Source: Ariolimax columbianus (lineage: Eukaryota > Mollusca > Gastropoda > Stylommatophora > Arionidae). Taken from it: 64,000 nt of DNA. The notes beneath the pieces were generated by a model. It did no database searches. It worked only from the letters and a program-made list of their open reading frames with translations, and was not told where the DNA came from. Below, piece by piece: positions 32,317 through 43,399 of the stretch (position 1 is its first letter; each line of letters opens with the position of its first letter). The stretch is taken from positions 17,921,464-17,985,463 of the forward strand of contig JAVGWX010000018.1 of assembly GCA_036924085.1 (NCBI GenBank). The letters run 5' to 3'. A program made the position numbers and the translations under genes.

Positions 32317-32634
32317 ATGGACCTCTGCCATCAATCGTAGTCATAGACGATCGGCGGGACGGGTCGCCTCATGGACCTCTGCCATCAATCGTGGTCATAG
32401 ACGATCGGTGCGACGGGTCCTCAAGGACCTCTGCCATCAATCGTAGTCATAGACGATCGGCGGGACGGGTCGCCTCATGGACCTCTGCCATCAATCGTAG
32501 TCATAGACGATCGGCGGAACGGGTCCTCATGGACCTCTGCCATCAATCGTAGTCATAGACGATGGGCGGGACGGGTCGCCTCATGGACCTCTGCCATCAA
32601 TCGTGGTCACAGACGATTGGCGCGGCGGGTCGTA
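32317..32634 (+). repeat. Dimeric 54/52-bp minisatellite from a LINE 3' UTR, 6 units
   Basis: Unit: CTCATGGACCTCTGCCATCA, ATCGTAGTCATAGACGATCG, GCGGGACGGGTC with or without a final GC. The presence or absence of GC alternates (54, 52, 54, 52, 54 and so on), giving a 106-bp dimer. It is followed by an ATT-rich tail (32650-32690) typical of the LINE 3' ends in this window. Confidence 0.85.
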
Positions 32635-32690
32635 GTCGTCTAAGCGAGTTATTATTTTATTATTATTACATTTATTATTATTCCTTGTTA

Positions 32691-33065
32691 TGCATCATTC
32701 TGTTAACGATGGTTTGCTTTTCTGGGATCTCGTCATCTCTGATGTTTTAATTGGGCATCTTCTGTCACACTATACTCACGCCGTAAAGAAATTATCGACC
32801 AGTTGACATGTTGATACAACGTTTGTAAAGACAAAACGATATACAGTATGCGAGACAAGCAGAGAGATTGGCTGTGTGAGACAGCGAGATAGACAGGCAG
32901 AGATATAGTAGACATAATGAGATATATACACAGGGGGAGGTTCTTAGGGCGATAGACAGAGAGATAGAGAAAGACAAAGAGAGAGAGAGAAGCAATCAGG
33001 CAGACATAGAGATAAACAGAGAGAAACAAGTTGGACGGATTCAAACAGACACATTGATGGGGGTG

Positions 33066-33099
<34 letters not shown>

Positions 33100-33384
33100 C
33101 TTATATAAATACAGTATTTCGTAAGTATAAAAGTGATAAAGTGTAAAGGGAACATGTGGAAGTATCTTTTTCATTTGATTGAAAGAAAGCTGGACAAATT
33201 GACAAACAATAATCTATCCATCTTCAGTCCACTTATGTCGTTATAAGCGTGGTAGGGGAAGTGTGACCTCCTTTATTTCATATTTTTTGGCAGGTGAAAT
33301 TCATTGGTGACTTGCCAGGTCAATCCCAGCATCTATTAGTCCCTGGACTATATGATCGCCTATTTTGGGGAATGGTAGAGATGG
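32691..33384. other. No gene; GA-rich low-complexity tract
   Basis: Contains a GA/GAGATA-rich stretch from about 32900 to 33100, purest at 33070-33100. Apparent frames rich in Ser/Leu on the minus strand are products of this tract. Confidence 0.7.
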
Positions 33385-33500
33385 AAGCGTACATTAGAGC
33401 AAAGTAGACCCGCAGCCTGTCAGCAGCCATCTATGCCGCTCCGCCAATCACATAACCAAAACCTAATGTTATAGCCACACAGTCCCCTTTTTTGGGATAT
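33385..33500 (-). repeat. rep-D fragment (first half)
   Basis: TTAGAGCAAAGTAGACCCGC, CAGCAGCCATCTATGCCG, CACATAACCAAAACC. Matches 49586-49720 (CTAGAGCAAAGTAAACCCGG, AGGAGCCATCTATACTGC). Confidence 0.6.
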
Positions 33501-33999
33501 ATTCTCTGTGGGGCGAATATCCCTAGAATAATTTTAGTAGATTTTAAATTTGAATTTTGCACAAGCAGCGGCCGTTAGGCCTACTCTTTTCGATTTCCAA
33601 CTGATAAGGTATTTTTAGCGTGCGCGCAACTGCACGCGGGTGTCTGTTCTCATTTCTCAGAGATCAGAGGAAATATTTTGTTAAAATGTTGTTGATAAAA
33701 TTGTTGCTACTTACTGATTGTCCCTCGTGCTCGCGCGCGCATGCGTGAGTCCGCGCAAATATACACAACATAAAGGTACAGTGCATGAAAGCAGTATACA
33801 CACTGTGAGATAATTGAGCCCGAGGACTTGTTGTCCTCAACCCTGGTGTGGATAATACAATAATTAGATGAATCATTGTATAAGCATGTACAAGGTCAAC
33901 TTATCTCTCAAGTGCTTATTCGAATTACCGAGGTTCACCAGGTGGATTAATAGGGCTGAGGCACAAAGGCTGCTTGCCCGTGTATTCGCCATGTGTTAT
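33501..33999. other. No recognisable feature
   Basis: Short stretch of alternating GCGC/CGCGCATGCG near 33730-33750 but no gene. Confidence 0.4.
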
Positions 34000-34620
34000 A
34001 CTTCTTCTTTGTCGTTCATTCTCAGATCAAGGTCCCGGTTTATTTTACAAAGGACACAGTTGTTTGTAAGACTGTTTTATCTCCATACAGCTGTTGTCTC
34101 GTATCTGTCCCGCAAGGCTAGTATTGTTCTCTCTTTTTCTGCATGAGCGTGCAGCTTTGTAGGATGTGTTCCACGGTCATGGTATGCTCCCAACATGGAC
34201 ACATGTCATCTGTCCCAATCCTCATTTTGTTGTAAAGATGACCCTTGAGGTTATTATGCCCAGTTATCAGTCTGAAGACGATGACTTGCTGTTCTCTAGT
34301 TAAGTAAAAGTAGCTGTCTTCTATTCGGAAGTCGGGGTGTTGATCAGCCTATTTTCCCCTGAAGTCTTGGCCTCATTATATGTGATGCTTAGGTCTGTTT
34401 ATGGGGATGCTCCTCCACACTTTCCTAGTTTGTCTGCAGCTTCATTGCCTTCGATATTTCTGTGGTATGGGATCGACTGTATAACCAACCTTAGGTGTTC
34501 TGCTAGGTTTTTAATCGTATCTGTGATAGGGACACAAAAAAACATGCCTTTGACAAGGTACGGTCGGGAGAACAATGTATGTTCCGACCAAAAAGCGTAC
34601 ATTAGGACTAAAGACATACA
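34000..34620 (-). mobile_element. LINE-6, RNase H-type, decayed C-terminus
   Basis: Minus strand: LVIQSIPYHRNIEGNEAADK (final RNase H motif with Asp), LGKCGG, then after several stops YNKMRIG, MCPCWEHTMTVEHILQSCTL. The 3' end continues through the GATCTGAGAATGAACGAC-type sequence to a short GAA tail at 34003-34012. Shares its end with 30440-30575. Confidence 0.68.
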
Positions 34621-35209
34621 CTCTGTCGGCCTCTCCCATGACCTTTCAGATCTGACTCTATGCTACAGTATAGCTTAGTAGATGAGGTACTATATAATGA
34701 GGATGTTATTCTTAAAAACGTACCAGTAACCCATATGTACAAATGTGTCTCATATTGGACAATTTGTTTGCACCCTCTGCGGTTAGGAAGGAGCCACCAC
34801 CATGCTGAAGTTTTTGACGATCGAGGCTGGAACTGTCTGGAACTTTTGGTATCTGGTCTAGAGCCTAAGAGAACTCGGCCTAACCAATAGACAGTTCAAT
34901 CAATCAATAGTACACTTAGGCGATCAGGGTCCGTCGCGTTGAATGCCCATGACCACGTCTGATGGCTGCGTCCCAGGCGGCCTGTAGTTCTGTTGGGAAG
35001 GTTGCGATCTGTTTTAGCCAGTAGACGATTAGTGGTGGGGAATGAGAACAGTGAACTTTGCCGTGGGTTCGGTACCTTGGAGCACTGCTAATGCACCCTC
35101 TCAATTACTCAATGTCAGGGCAGTACATTTCTGGCTTCTGCTTGGGGTGGGAAGAAGATCCACAGACTCACCAGCCCGGCGATGCCAAAATATGAGAACT
35201 AAAAAATGT
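34621..35209. other. No recognisable feature
   Basis: No frame or family match that I can support. Confidence 0.4.
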
Positions 35210-35300
35210 AATGGTTTTTCAACTTATAAACACGTGCATATACAGGCCATTACATGGCATTGGACCGAAGGGTGAGAGCACGGATGCTGCTGGATCTACA
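35210..35300 (+). mobile_element. LINE-7 3' end fragment
   Basis: CATTACATGGCATTGGACCG and GCTGCTGGATCTACAACAAC match CATTACATGACATTGGGCCG and CTGCTGGATCCATAACAACA at the 3' end of the RNase H LINE at 54990-55065. Confidence 0.6.
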
Positions 35301-35325
35301 ACAACGATAGAGTTACAAATATTTA

Positions 35326-35560
35326 ACTAACCTACGCGATAAAGATAATACAAACGAGGAATGACAAATGGCAGCGGTAGATAAACATTCTGTCATATTT
35401 AGCACATCCTCTTTGTTTCTGCTTCTCATCTCACATTTTCCCCAGTACTAATCTAAACGATAAAGATAATACAGATGTTGAATGACAACCGTAGATAAAC
35501 ATTCTGTCATTCTCACTCCCTCCCCTCTATGTCTGCTCTCATGTCACGCTTGTCCAGTAC
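35326..35560 (+). repeat. Tandem duplication of about 120 bp
   Basis: CGATAAAGATAATACA, then GAATGACAA, GTAGATAAACATTCTGTCAT and CTCT...GTCTGCT or TTTCTGCT occur twice in order (from about 35337 and 35459). The copies have drifted by indels. Confidence 0.75.
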
Positions 35561-35562
35561 GA

Positions 35563-35585
35563 TGTTGTTGTTGTTGTTGTTGTAC

Positions 35586-35676
<91 letters not shown>
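35563..35676 (+). repeat. (TTG)n switching to (CTG)n trinucleotide repeat
   Basis: A TTG run with one ACTTG interruption changes abruptly at about 35626 into about 17 pure CTG units. The poly-Cys reading is an artefact of the repeat. Confidence 0.95.
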
Positions 35677-35678
<2 letters not shown>

Positions 35679-35849
35679 AATGATCAGGCAGCAGCGAAAG
35701 GCGTTTAGCAGTTGCGTTTTACTTATCCGATCGAAGATATCCTAGTCACTCGGACCAAAATAAGATGTGGCAGAGTATAGGTTTACCTGAGTAGTTCACT
35801 TATCTAAAGAGTTACAACATGTCGGGACAGTCGACATTCTTACATGTCC

Positions 35850-35982
35850 AGGCAGGGACAGTTAATGCATTTAAGAATACATTGGATGCGCATAGATTTT
35901 AGAGGAAGGTGATGTAAATGAAACTGGTTGTATACAGACTCTGCAGGGTCTTCTAAACCAGTATAAATACGTTAAGTTAAGT
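35850..35982 (+). mobile_element. LINE-4 3' end
   Basis: CAGTTAATGCATTTAAGAAT, ACATTGGATGCGCATAG, TATACAGACTCTGCAGGG, CAGTATAAATACGTTAAG. Identical in order to the last coding residues and 3' UTR of LINE-4. Confidence 0.8.
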
Positions 35983-36883
35983 TATCTATCCACACCACGA
36001 CACGACTATACACAGGAAAACGCAGTAAACACCATAATGAATAGAAACATAACATTATCGTTTAATATGCGTATCATCGAAAGCTGATGACGGTGGGCCG
36101 GTTCCAGTACTATACACGAAAATGGGGGTATTGATGAGAAATGATAAACTTTGCTAAATTCTCACTCTTTCCTCGTTGTTTTTTCTCTTTTTTTTTCTTT
36201 TTATTTAAAAAAACCAAACACAAACATACACCACACAAACCACCATCACCGCCTACTCCCCCGCCCCTCACGTTTGTCGAGTGTAAAATTTAATCAGAAG
36301 GCGTTGCTGTAACCTGACATTCGAAGACGTCCGTACTTATTCCACCATTTAGGCCACGCTATATATTTGCCATCAGGTTTACAAGCAAACTGCCACTAAT
36401 TTCGCGATCAAGATTCTCACCTGCCCTCTACGACAGGCGTCAAGAATCGAAACTGTAACGTGTAATTTGCCACTGTATACTGGTGCTATGGAGCAGTGTT
36501 TCATTTAAGGCAGAGGTCGTGCCATGATAATACTGCCGTTGAGGATGAAATGTTAAAGACTTCGTTGTGCAAGGTTTCAGCTAGCACGATAATAGAGATG
36601 GAAGCAGTGACTGCAGCTCTGAGGTGTCAGAGGCCTCTTTAATAAGGGCGGGCATCGTGACTCCAAATCCTTGCTTCGGAAGGTACAGAATGTCTGACTA
36701 AGACCTGAGTGTGTGGCCAGCTGTAGAGGCTTCAAACCTTCAGGGGTTACGGAGGATCTGCTGTCCTGGTCATGCTGAGGTTCAGGGCAACAACAGAGCT
36801 GAACAAAGCTCTGCAGGCACAATTTATGGGTTCGGTAGATCTGGACAGGAGTGACATTTTGAAGTCTATCAATGGGAGGTCAA
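35983..36883. other. No recognisable feature
   Basis: Poly-T/A patch near 36180-36210. No exon or family match, although the first exon of the flippase could lie anywhere upstream of 39829. Confidence 0.4.
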
Positions 36884-37242
36884 GATGCTGAGCAATGTAT
36901 GAACTGCAGCGGTCAGCAACCAAAAGCTGACTGCAAGCGTCAGGGCCAGCAATCCAGAGCTATTCTACCAGACCATTCTACACCTCCACGTGGTGGTCCT
37001 GGATAACAGGCTGCAACATAGCAGACTGGTTAAGGAGCAGGGATCGAAGAGGGAAAGCTAACCTGGTACCCACAAATGCTTGCGAAGTCAGATATGCCGA
37101 ACTGAAAGGTGGAAATATCACAGTCAACCTGTAAATTAGGACACAATGCATTCTGTTCTCTGGATTACATCCTGCTACATGCAAAGTCCTTGTTAGGGCT
37201 TGGTAGCAGGAATTTGAGAACGAATGATGACGAAGAAGAAGC
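36884..37242 (+). repeat. rep-A copy, full length
   Basis: GATGCTGAGCAATGTATGAA, CACGTGGTGGTCCTGGATAA, CAGACTGGTTAAGGAGCAG, TTAGGGCTTGGTAGCAGG and a GACGAAGAAGAAG tail. Confidence 0.75.
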
Positions 37243-37604
37243 CTACGATTTATTGCATTTTGGATGATGACACCACAATTCACATACTGCAAAGCTTTGA
37301 AATCGAATGAGGTTCCAGCGGACTCAGGTGTAAGAGAGGAAGGAGCAGAAGTGTGTACAACCAACAAGCTGCAGGAACCATCAGCTTAGAGAGAGTGAGC
37401 ACCTATCGGTATGCCCAGAGTGCAGTGAAATCGATTCTTGAGAATAGAATAGAACATGTCTCACCTTTCTCGCTGTCTTTCCTCTTCTAACAGTAAACCA
37501 GGTACTCAGTTGTGTCCAAGCTTTTGTATTGATACAAGCTCCAGTGCACCTGGCTGTAAGTGGGTACCTGACTTACACGGAAGCGAATTTTAACGTCAGG
37601 CTCA

Positions 37605-37800
37605 ATGGAACATTCTGATCAAAATGCCTACCTCTTGTCCATATCTCGTTCCTTGAAACATGCTGTGCCACAGCAGTCTGGCTGATAAGGTGGGGATCAG
37701 CAGTGTGATCCATGTAGTCGTGAACTTACTGAGGAGTCTATGCATTGCACTACTGCCAGGAGGACCCATGTCCACTTTCTCAAGTTTGTCTTGGAATAAA
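37605..37800 (-). repeat. rep-B2 copy
   Basis: Minus strand matches 2805-2960: CTTGAGAAAGTGGACATGGG, GTAGTGCAATGCATAGACTC, GCTGATCCCCACCTTATCAG. Confidence 0.6.
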
Positions 37801-38285
37801 AGAAGAACCACTTAAACTGGCCATGAAAAAAAATTGGGAAAACGATAAACTAACTTTGTAAGAGTGGCTTACAACAATAATAACAGTTTCAACAACAATT
37901 TACAACTACCACCACCTACACACTTAGATAAATCAATGATGAAGTCAACTTGTCACCTCACCTAACAGATCAGAGACCCAGTCAATTGAACTTGCCACCC
38001 ATCCATCCATTTATTAACTCACTAACACACTCACTCACTTATCCATTCCTACATTCACCTTTCCATGATTTCCCAACAAAATATAGAACATAGATCCATA
38101 TTGTGTACAATGTTTCTACCTACTGTTACTTTTTGAGCATAGTTTTCATTATCCTTACTTATCTCTGCATTCTTATTCTGCTGTTTCTCTTATCCTTTCT
38201 GTTTCACTGTCTTTGTCTGTCTGCTTGATTATCCAAGAGATAACAAAAAATCAGCAGCTCAACAGATAAAATGTGGAAACTTCAT
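37801..38285. other. No recognisable feature
   Basis: AT-rich; no gene or repeat match. Confidence 0.45.
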
Positions 38286-38641
38286 TTTCTTCGTCGTTCA
38301 TTCTCAATCTCCCGCTACTAAGCCCTGAAAAGGGCTTTGCAAGTAGCAGGATGTTGTCCGGAGGATGGAATGCGTTGTGTCGTAGTTTACAGCTTGAATT
38401 CGGTATTTGCACCTTTTGGTCTGACTCATCCGACTTCAGCATGTATTTTTGGGTACCCGGTTAGCCTTCACTCTTCGATCCCTTCTCCTTGACCAATCTG
38501 CCCTGTTGCAGCCTGTTATCAAGTTTCACTGCGTAGAGGTGGAGAAGGATCTTGGCAGCTATGCCAATGGCCCTGACGAGCAGCAAGCTTTGGGTGACTG
38601 ACTGCTAAAGCACATGCACTGCTCAATATCTTGATCCTTAA
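38286..38641 (-). repeat. rep-A copy, full length
   Basis: GTCGTTCATTCTCAATCTCC, CCTGAAAAGGGCTTTGCAAG, CAGCCTGTTATCAAGTTTCA, GCACTGCTCAATATCTTGAT on the + strand. Confidence 0.78.
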
Positions 38642-38689
38642 TGTGGAACCAGAGATCTGAACAAAAAGATATAACGGCCAGTGAAGACA

Positions 38690-38930
38690 GAATCATGATC
38701 AGTGACCACCTGTTAGATAACAACTGCTTTCAAGGGTTATCGGGTCAGGTAAAAATACTGACACATACCCCACATCGTGCCATCGTTCTGGAAGCAGGAT
38801 GTGTTATGGCAGTTTCACCAATGCTGTAGGGATCGACATAGTGGTGAGTTTACTGAGGAACCTCGCATTGTACTGCAGCACTTTCTCAAGTACGTCTCAG
38901 AATATAAGAGCCACTGTAACCTGTACCTAA
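38690..38930 (-). repeat. rep-B2 copy, strongly diverged
   Basis: GGTGAGTTTACTGAGGAACC, GCATTGTACTGCAGCA, TTTCTCAAGTACGTCTCAG. The order fits 37605-37800 and the short match at 10058-10130. Confidence 0.45.
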
Positions 38931-38967
38931 GAAAATACCGACAAGAGTTAACTTAGCACAAAGTAGC

Positions 38968-39250
38968 AGATGGTAACCAAGAAAATTGACAATGATTGTT
39001 TTTTGTTAAAGTTTTATTCTCGTTTTGGCGAATATATATCCTTTCATCCACAAATGGACCCTCGTGCTCCTTGCTTTGGAGGGAAGAATAGCACCACTGC
39101 ACCTCCATGCATGTTAAAAAAGGCGACAAACAAGAGTTGTGCATGGAAATAGCAATCTCATCATGTAAAACAAATTGCTACAGAAGCCACAACTGCAAAA
39201 GAACTCAAAAGTTCTTTGGCGTAGGCTTTTTAAAGGAGGCCAACTGTAGT
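38968..39250 (+). repeat. rep-E copy
   Basis: AATAGCACCACTGCACCTCC, AAAAAAGGCGACAAAC, GCAATCTCATCATGTAAAAC. The first block also starts rep-D (AATAGCACCACTGCCCCACA), so rep-D and rep-E may share a leader. Confidence 0.45.
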
Positions 39251-39385
39251 GGTCACCCTAAACCCCGGTTTGAGGGAAAAAGGAATAATGATAACGCGTC
39301 TTATCAACCACAATTTTATTTGGTTATATAACCGCACTTAAGCCATTAAGAAAACAATTCATAAACTCTTGTGCAGCACTTAAAT

Positions 39386-39666
39386 TAAAACTTAACGTCT
39401 TTATATGGGTTCAGAAGACTGCAGAGTCTGTATACAACCAGTTTCTTTTACATTCACTTGATCTAACAATACCTAAGCGCATCCAATCTATTGTAAATTC
39501 TTGAATGCATTAATTGACCCTGCCTCAACTATTTCCTGTGACAATGCTTTCCAGGCATTCATCACTCTCTGACTAAAAACATATTTCTTGGTATCTATTA
39601 ATTTGTGACTGTGCCTCCTTGTTGCTTGTAGGCGACTGTATTTTGGAAAACTTGTTATAGTCTAAT
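39386..39666 (-). mobile_element. LINE-4 3' end
   Basis: + strand AACTTAACGTCTTTATATGG, TGCAGAGTCTGTATACAACC, AATGCATTAATTGACCCTGC, ACTCTCTGACTAAAAACATA. Same as 29095-29380 with a lost segment. Lies 160 bp upstream of the first recognised flippase exon. Confidence 0.8.
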
Positions 39667-39828
39667 TAACTTAAAAGCAATAGGCACCTTAAAGCACTTT
39701 GCCCCGGAAAGGGCTACAGTCTTAGAAAACCACCAGGATGGAACTGCTCAAATGTGAGTGCAATGGCTGAATCGTCTCCACATTCCACCTAAATTATCAA
39801 CTGTTTTTCCTTGTTTCATCTTCCGCAG

Positions 39829-39988
39829 ACTATCAGCAGATTAACAACCAGGAAGACGCCAATGTAGAACCAACACCTGAAAGAAACAAGATTAAAGACG
39901 GCTCTATAGTTGGTATGGGTGGTCACCAGTGGCGAATCATCTTAATAAATGCCAACCAGCGGCAGAAATATTGCACAAACAAGATCAG
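39829..39988 (+). CDS. ATP8A: Flippase exon (cytosolic N-terminus)
   Basis: Acceptor TTCATCTTCCGCAG, donor GTCAGT. 160 nt, starting with two bases of a codon and ending with AG of the next. Encodes YQQINNQEDANVEPTPERNK, then HQWRIILINANQRQKYCTNK. The ILINxxQxxxxCxNxIS block is the conserved entry before TM1 in P4-ATPases; the acidic lead is variable. An upstream exon must supply the first base of the split codon and the start Met. Confidence 0.88.
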
Positions 39989-40202
39989 GTCAGTATTTAT
40001 TCGCGTACTTTTTGTGTGTGCAGGGTTTGCTATAACTGATAAGGAAAGGGTTTGCCTCTCAAAAAACAAAAGTGTGAAATCGTGAATGTTTTAATCCTGC
40101 AGGTATCAAGTGTTCCTTGCTTTCAAGGAAGGTGAGATCTCCATCTAGTTCTATAGGAGATGGGCAATACATTTTTATATATATATATATATATATACAC
40201 AC

Positions 40203-40493
40203 ACAAGGGGCTTATCATAAGTTTTTACCCAGTCTATGAAGGAGTAGGATGAGAAAGTTGAAATTTGGCACATACATGGAGCCTTGTCATAAGTCTTTAC
40301 CCTGTCTATGAAGGAGTAGGGAGGAGAAAGTTGAAATTTGGCACATACATGGAGCCTTGTCATAAGTCTTTACCCAGTCTATGAAGGAGTAGGGAGGAGA
40401 AAGTTTAAATTTGGCACATACATGGAGCCTTGTCATAAGTCTTTACCCTGACTATGAAGGAGTAGGAGGAGAAAGTTGAAATTTGGCACACAT
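40203..40493 (+). repeat. Tandemly amplified 5' terminal repeat of the mariner, 4 units
   Basis: Period 72-73 bp. Unit: CTTGTCATAAGTCTTTACCC, ATGAAGGAGTAGG, GGAGAAAGTTGAAATTTGGC, ACATACATGGAGC. CTTRTC starts fall at 40211, 40283, 40356 and 40429. An AT run and ACAC precede it (40171-40204). Confidence 0.9.
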
Positions 40494-41735
40494 GTAGCTC
40501 ATTCAATGTGTACTAGACTTGAAGTATGAATTTCCCTCAACGAGTTTACCCGGTATGGTGCATGGCGCAACAAACCTTATTTACTGGATCTGCTACTCTA
40601 ACGGTTTGTCAGAACAATGGAGAAATCAGAGGCTAGAACTGTGATAAAATGGTTGACGTTGTAGGAAAAACACCTACAGAAATACACAGAGAGATGGAAC
40701 CAGTGTTTGAGGAATGCTGTCCTTCATATGTTTCTGTAAAAAACTGGTATAGGCAGTTTAAGTGTGGCTGTTCCTATGTTGCTGATCTTCCAAGATAAGG
40801 AAGACCATCCTCAGATTGCAGCGATGAAAATGCTGCAAGAGTGAAGAAAATCATTGACCAGGATAGGAAAATGACAATTGCAGAGACATCTAGGTCAGCA
40901 AAACTGAATGAAAGTAGTTTTTAGAATTTTACACAACAGACTGAACATGAGAAAAGTGTGTGGCTACTGGGTCTCACGTCTACTGACATGTGAACAGAAA
41001 CAAACGAGGGTTGATTGCTGTGGCCAGTTGCTCAAAATGTGTCGGTTGAAAAACATGTTGCCGACTATGGTGACAGTAGATGAGACTTGGGTTTACCATT
41101 ATGACCCAGAATCCAAAATTTCCAGCATGCAGTGGAAAACCCCAGGCTCACCTACACATGTCTAAGCCAAGAGCACATAAATCTGCAAGAAAAGTGATGC
41201 TAACTGTTTTTTTGGGACGTCACAAATGTCATATTGAAAGATTACCTGCCTTATGGGAACACGGCTAATGGGCAGTATTATGCAGATCTCCTTACCAAAC
41301 TAAGAAAGACTGACCAGAAAATGAGGCATAGCACCCACTCAAATTCTCCCTTTGCTTCAAGACAACTCGCCCTCCCATAAAGCAAGGCTTGTGCTGCAAA
41401 CAGCCAATGATTTGAATATTGAAATTCTTCCACACCCACTACATTCTCCGGATTGAGCTCCATCAGACTTTTTTCTTTTCCCAAAACTTAAAAAACGCCT
41501 GAAAGGAAATCATTTTGTCAGTGACGAAGATGTCATACTGGCTTGTGATAACTGGTTTAGTTCGAAAAATAGGTTAATTCTGAAGGTCTTTTCAAGGTCA
41601 AGCAGAGATGGCAGACATTGATAAATTCAGGTGGTGGCTACATTGACAAGGAATAAGCTTTGTACCAAATTTCAACTTTCTCTTCCTACTCATTCTTGGT
41701 CAGGGTGACGACTTATGACAATCCCTTTGTATAAA
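40203..41735 (+). mobile_element. mariner-family transposon (D34D), decayed, in flippase intron 1
   Basis: The 5' end is at 40203-40493, in four tandem copies, and its reverse complement forms the 3' end at 41660-41733. Between them is a broken transposase: TPTEIHREMEPVFEECC, SVKNWYRQFKCG and DLPR-GRPSSDCSDENAA (paired HTH and linker), VTVDETWVYHYDPESK (first catalytic Asp), QDNSPSHKARLVLQTANDLN (second) and HPLHSPD-stop-APSDFFLFPKL (third). There are 34 positions between the second and third Asp, the mariner signature. Several stops and frameshifts mean it cannot encode an active enzyme. Confidence 0.85.
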
Positions 41736-41759
41736 TGTTTGTTTGTTCTGTAAGTAGGC

Positions 41760-42130
41760 TCTCATTTTTCTGTATGACAAGGACAATAATAGCACCACTG
41801 CCCCACAGAGAGCATGTCGTAAGAGGCGACTTGCTGTGTGACGTGGCATAACACCGGCCATGGTTAATTACTTTGTTTAGAGTAGCATAGCTAACAGGCT
41901 GGGTGTATGCTTTGTTCTAGTGTTTGAGTCTATTAAGATGGACTCACATATCGGTTAACCACCCTCTGCAGCACTTGTCCGAACGCAGCGGAGTAAAAAG
42001 CTGCTCAAGCCTAGCCAGCTAAGCAGAAAATCCTTCTCCCAGCTACATCCAGCTTATACCAGAGCTGGAACCTACACAAGAGCAACCGCCCCTGTAGCAG
42101 TACAAGTCGACTAAGACTAAGAAGTTAATA
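41760..42130 (+). repeat. rep-D copy, uninterrupted
   Basis: AATAGCACCACTGCCCCACA, GTCGTAAGAGGCGACT, CCGGCCATGGTTAATTAC, TTTGTTCTAGTGTTTGAGTC, ATTAAGATGGACTCACATAT, GCCTAGCCAGCTAAGC, CCAGAGCTGG. This is the intact reference for the copy split by a LINE at 48600-49760. Confidence 0.65.
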
Positions 42131-42199
42131 TTGTACATAATATGTTGAGAGAGCAGTTTTGAATTTGCAGGTGAATGGAACTAGATTTGGATAGATTTT

Positions 42200-42501
42200 T
42201 GTTGTTGTTTAATGCCCACAATGAGTATCTTTACCTTTTGTGCGCTCTGTAAAGGGCGTTAAGTGGCGAGTTGTAGAAGGTTTCTTCACATCCTGTACAT
42301 GCTGATGAAGGTGGACTACAGTCCTCCAGGCGGTTGTGTTATGCTTGGCACTTCATCTGCATGACACTCACTACTATGGGGATCACATTGATCCACATCT
42401 CGTTAGCCAGACTGCCTTGAAAACAGCCTGCTTTTAAGGGAAGAGAGATAGTGATCTTGGTCAGTATGTTGTACCTGACTGGACTAGCGTCTCAATTCTC
42501 C
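42200..42501 (+). repeat. rep-B copy
   Basis: TTGTTGTTGTTTAATGCCCA, TTTGTGCGCTCTGTAAAGGG, TTAGCCAGACTGCCTTGAAA and a final GTACCTGACTGG. Lies in flippase intron 1. Confidence 0.75.
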
Positions 42502-42810
42502 ATTTGAATGTATAGAAGTGATAAAGAGAGTCGAAGAGATATAGAAGACATAGATGTAGATAAAGACAATGGGGAGAGATAACAGAAAGGGCAGGTAGAG
42601 AAAGAATAAAGGTGAGAGAGAGAGATAGAGAGAGAGAGAAAGAGATTGTAGGAGAATCAGATAGGTAAAGTTAGTCTCACAATAGTAAAACTCACTGTTC
42701 CAAGCCATAGCTTGTTTATGAGGTGGCTTTTTCTTTCTATTTTCATAAGCAAGGTACCCATTTACAACTGGTACATACGTGTAAAAGGTGTTGAACCCAT
42801 ACCTTTTCCA
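42502..42810 (-). repeat. GA-rich tract and SINE-4 fragment
   Basis: GA run at about 42600-42650. From 42685, AAGCCATAGCTTGTTTATGA, AAGGTACCCATTTACAAC and CATACCTTTTCCATTAC match the SINE-4 order at 28580-28720. Another GA-rich tract continues to about 43100. Confidence 0.5.
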
Positions 42811-43183
42811 TTACTAGTGAGCTTCGCAGAGGAAGAAGAAATAAAGAAACAAGGAGAATGAGTGAGAGTCGGGCAGATGAGAAAAGAGAAATAGGTATCA
42901 AGAGGGAGAGAAACAAGGGCAGAATAGAGTGAAGTGATAGAGTGAAATATAGAGAAAGAGACAGGAGGAGAAAGAGAGGTAGAGGCAGACATGAAGAAAT
43001 AGAAGCAGAAAAGGGGAAAGAAAAAGACAAGGGTAAGATGTGCCAGAGACAAAGATTGAGAAAGATAGAGAGAAACAGATCAAGAAAGAGAATGAAGAAC
43101 AGATCCTGTCTATGCCTTATAGCCCAACTGCTTTGTCAACGTTTATCAACATTTATGTTTTGTTTTGTCTATCCTCACCACAG

Positions 43184-43283
43184 CACTGCCAAGTACAGTT
43201 TTTTTACATTTCTGCCCAAGTTTTTGTTTGAGCAGTTTAGAAAGTACGCCAACATCTTCTTCCTCTTCATTGCTCTAATGCAG
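43184..43283 (+). CDS. ATP8A: Flippase exon (entry helix and TM1)
   Basis: Acceptor CTATCCTCACCACAG, donor GTAAGT. 100 nt. Its first base completes an AGC serine with the previous exon, giving the ST of [15 protein letters not shown]. Continues [18 protein letters not shown]. The last codon is the first Gln of the QQ pair that in yeast Drs2 helps select phosphatidylserine at the entry gate. Confidence 0.95.
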
Positions 43284-43399
43284 GTAAGTCACTAAAGGTC
43301 TTGATGTAAACACGATGTTTTGATGATAAATTTTGAGATGTAGGGAAAGCACTATGCAATGGATGTTCAAAAAGTATCTGACCTTAGACTTACTTTCGA

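Noticed and set aside
31948..32340. A 130-codon frame as a host gene
   Set aside because: Its second half matches a LINE C-terminus and leads into the LINE 3' UTR array; the first half has no support.
32733..33174. Ser/Leu-rich hydrophobic proteins on the minus strand
   Set aside because: Translation of a GA-rich low-complexity tract; same for 42743-43083.
35482..35745. Poly-Cys protein
   Set aside because: Translation of the TTG/CTG microsatellite.
36577..36822. Candidate first exon of the flippase or another gene
   Set aside because: No splice donor in the required phase (one-base overhang) with a plausible N-terminus could be found here or elsewhere upstream by eye.
43365..43392. A mariner terminal repeat (GTTCAAAAAGTATCTGACC)
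   Set aside because: Resembles a mariner end but no transposase or partner end is nearby; too short to call.
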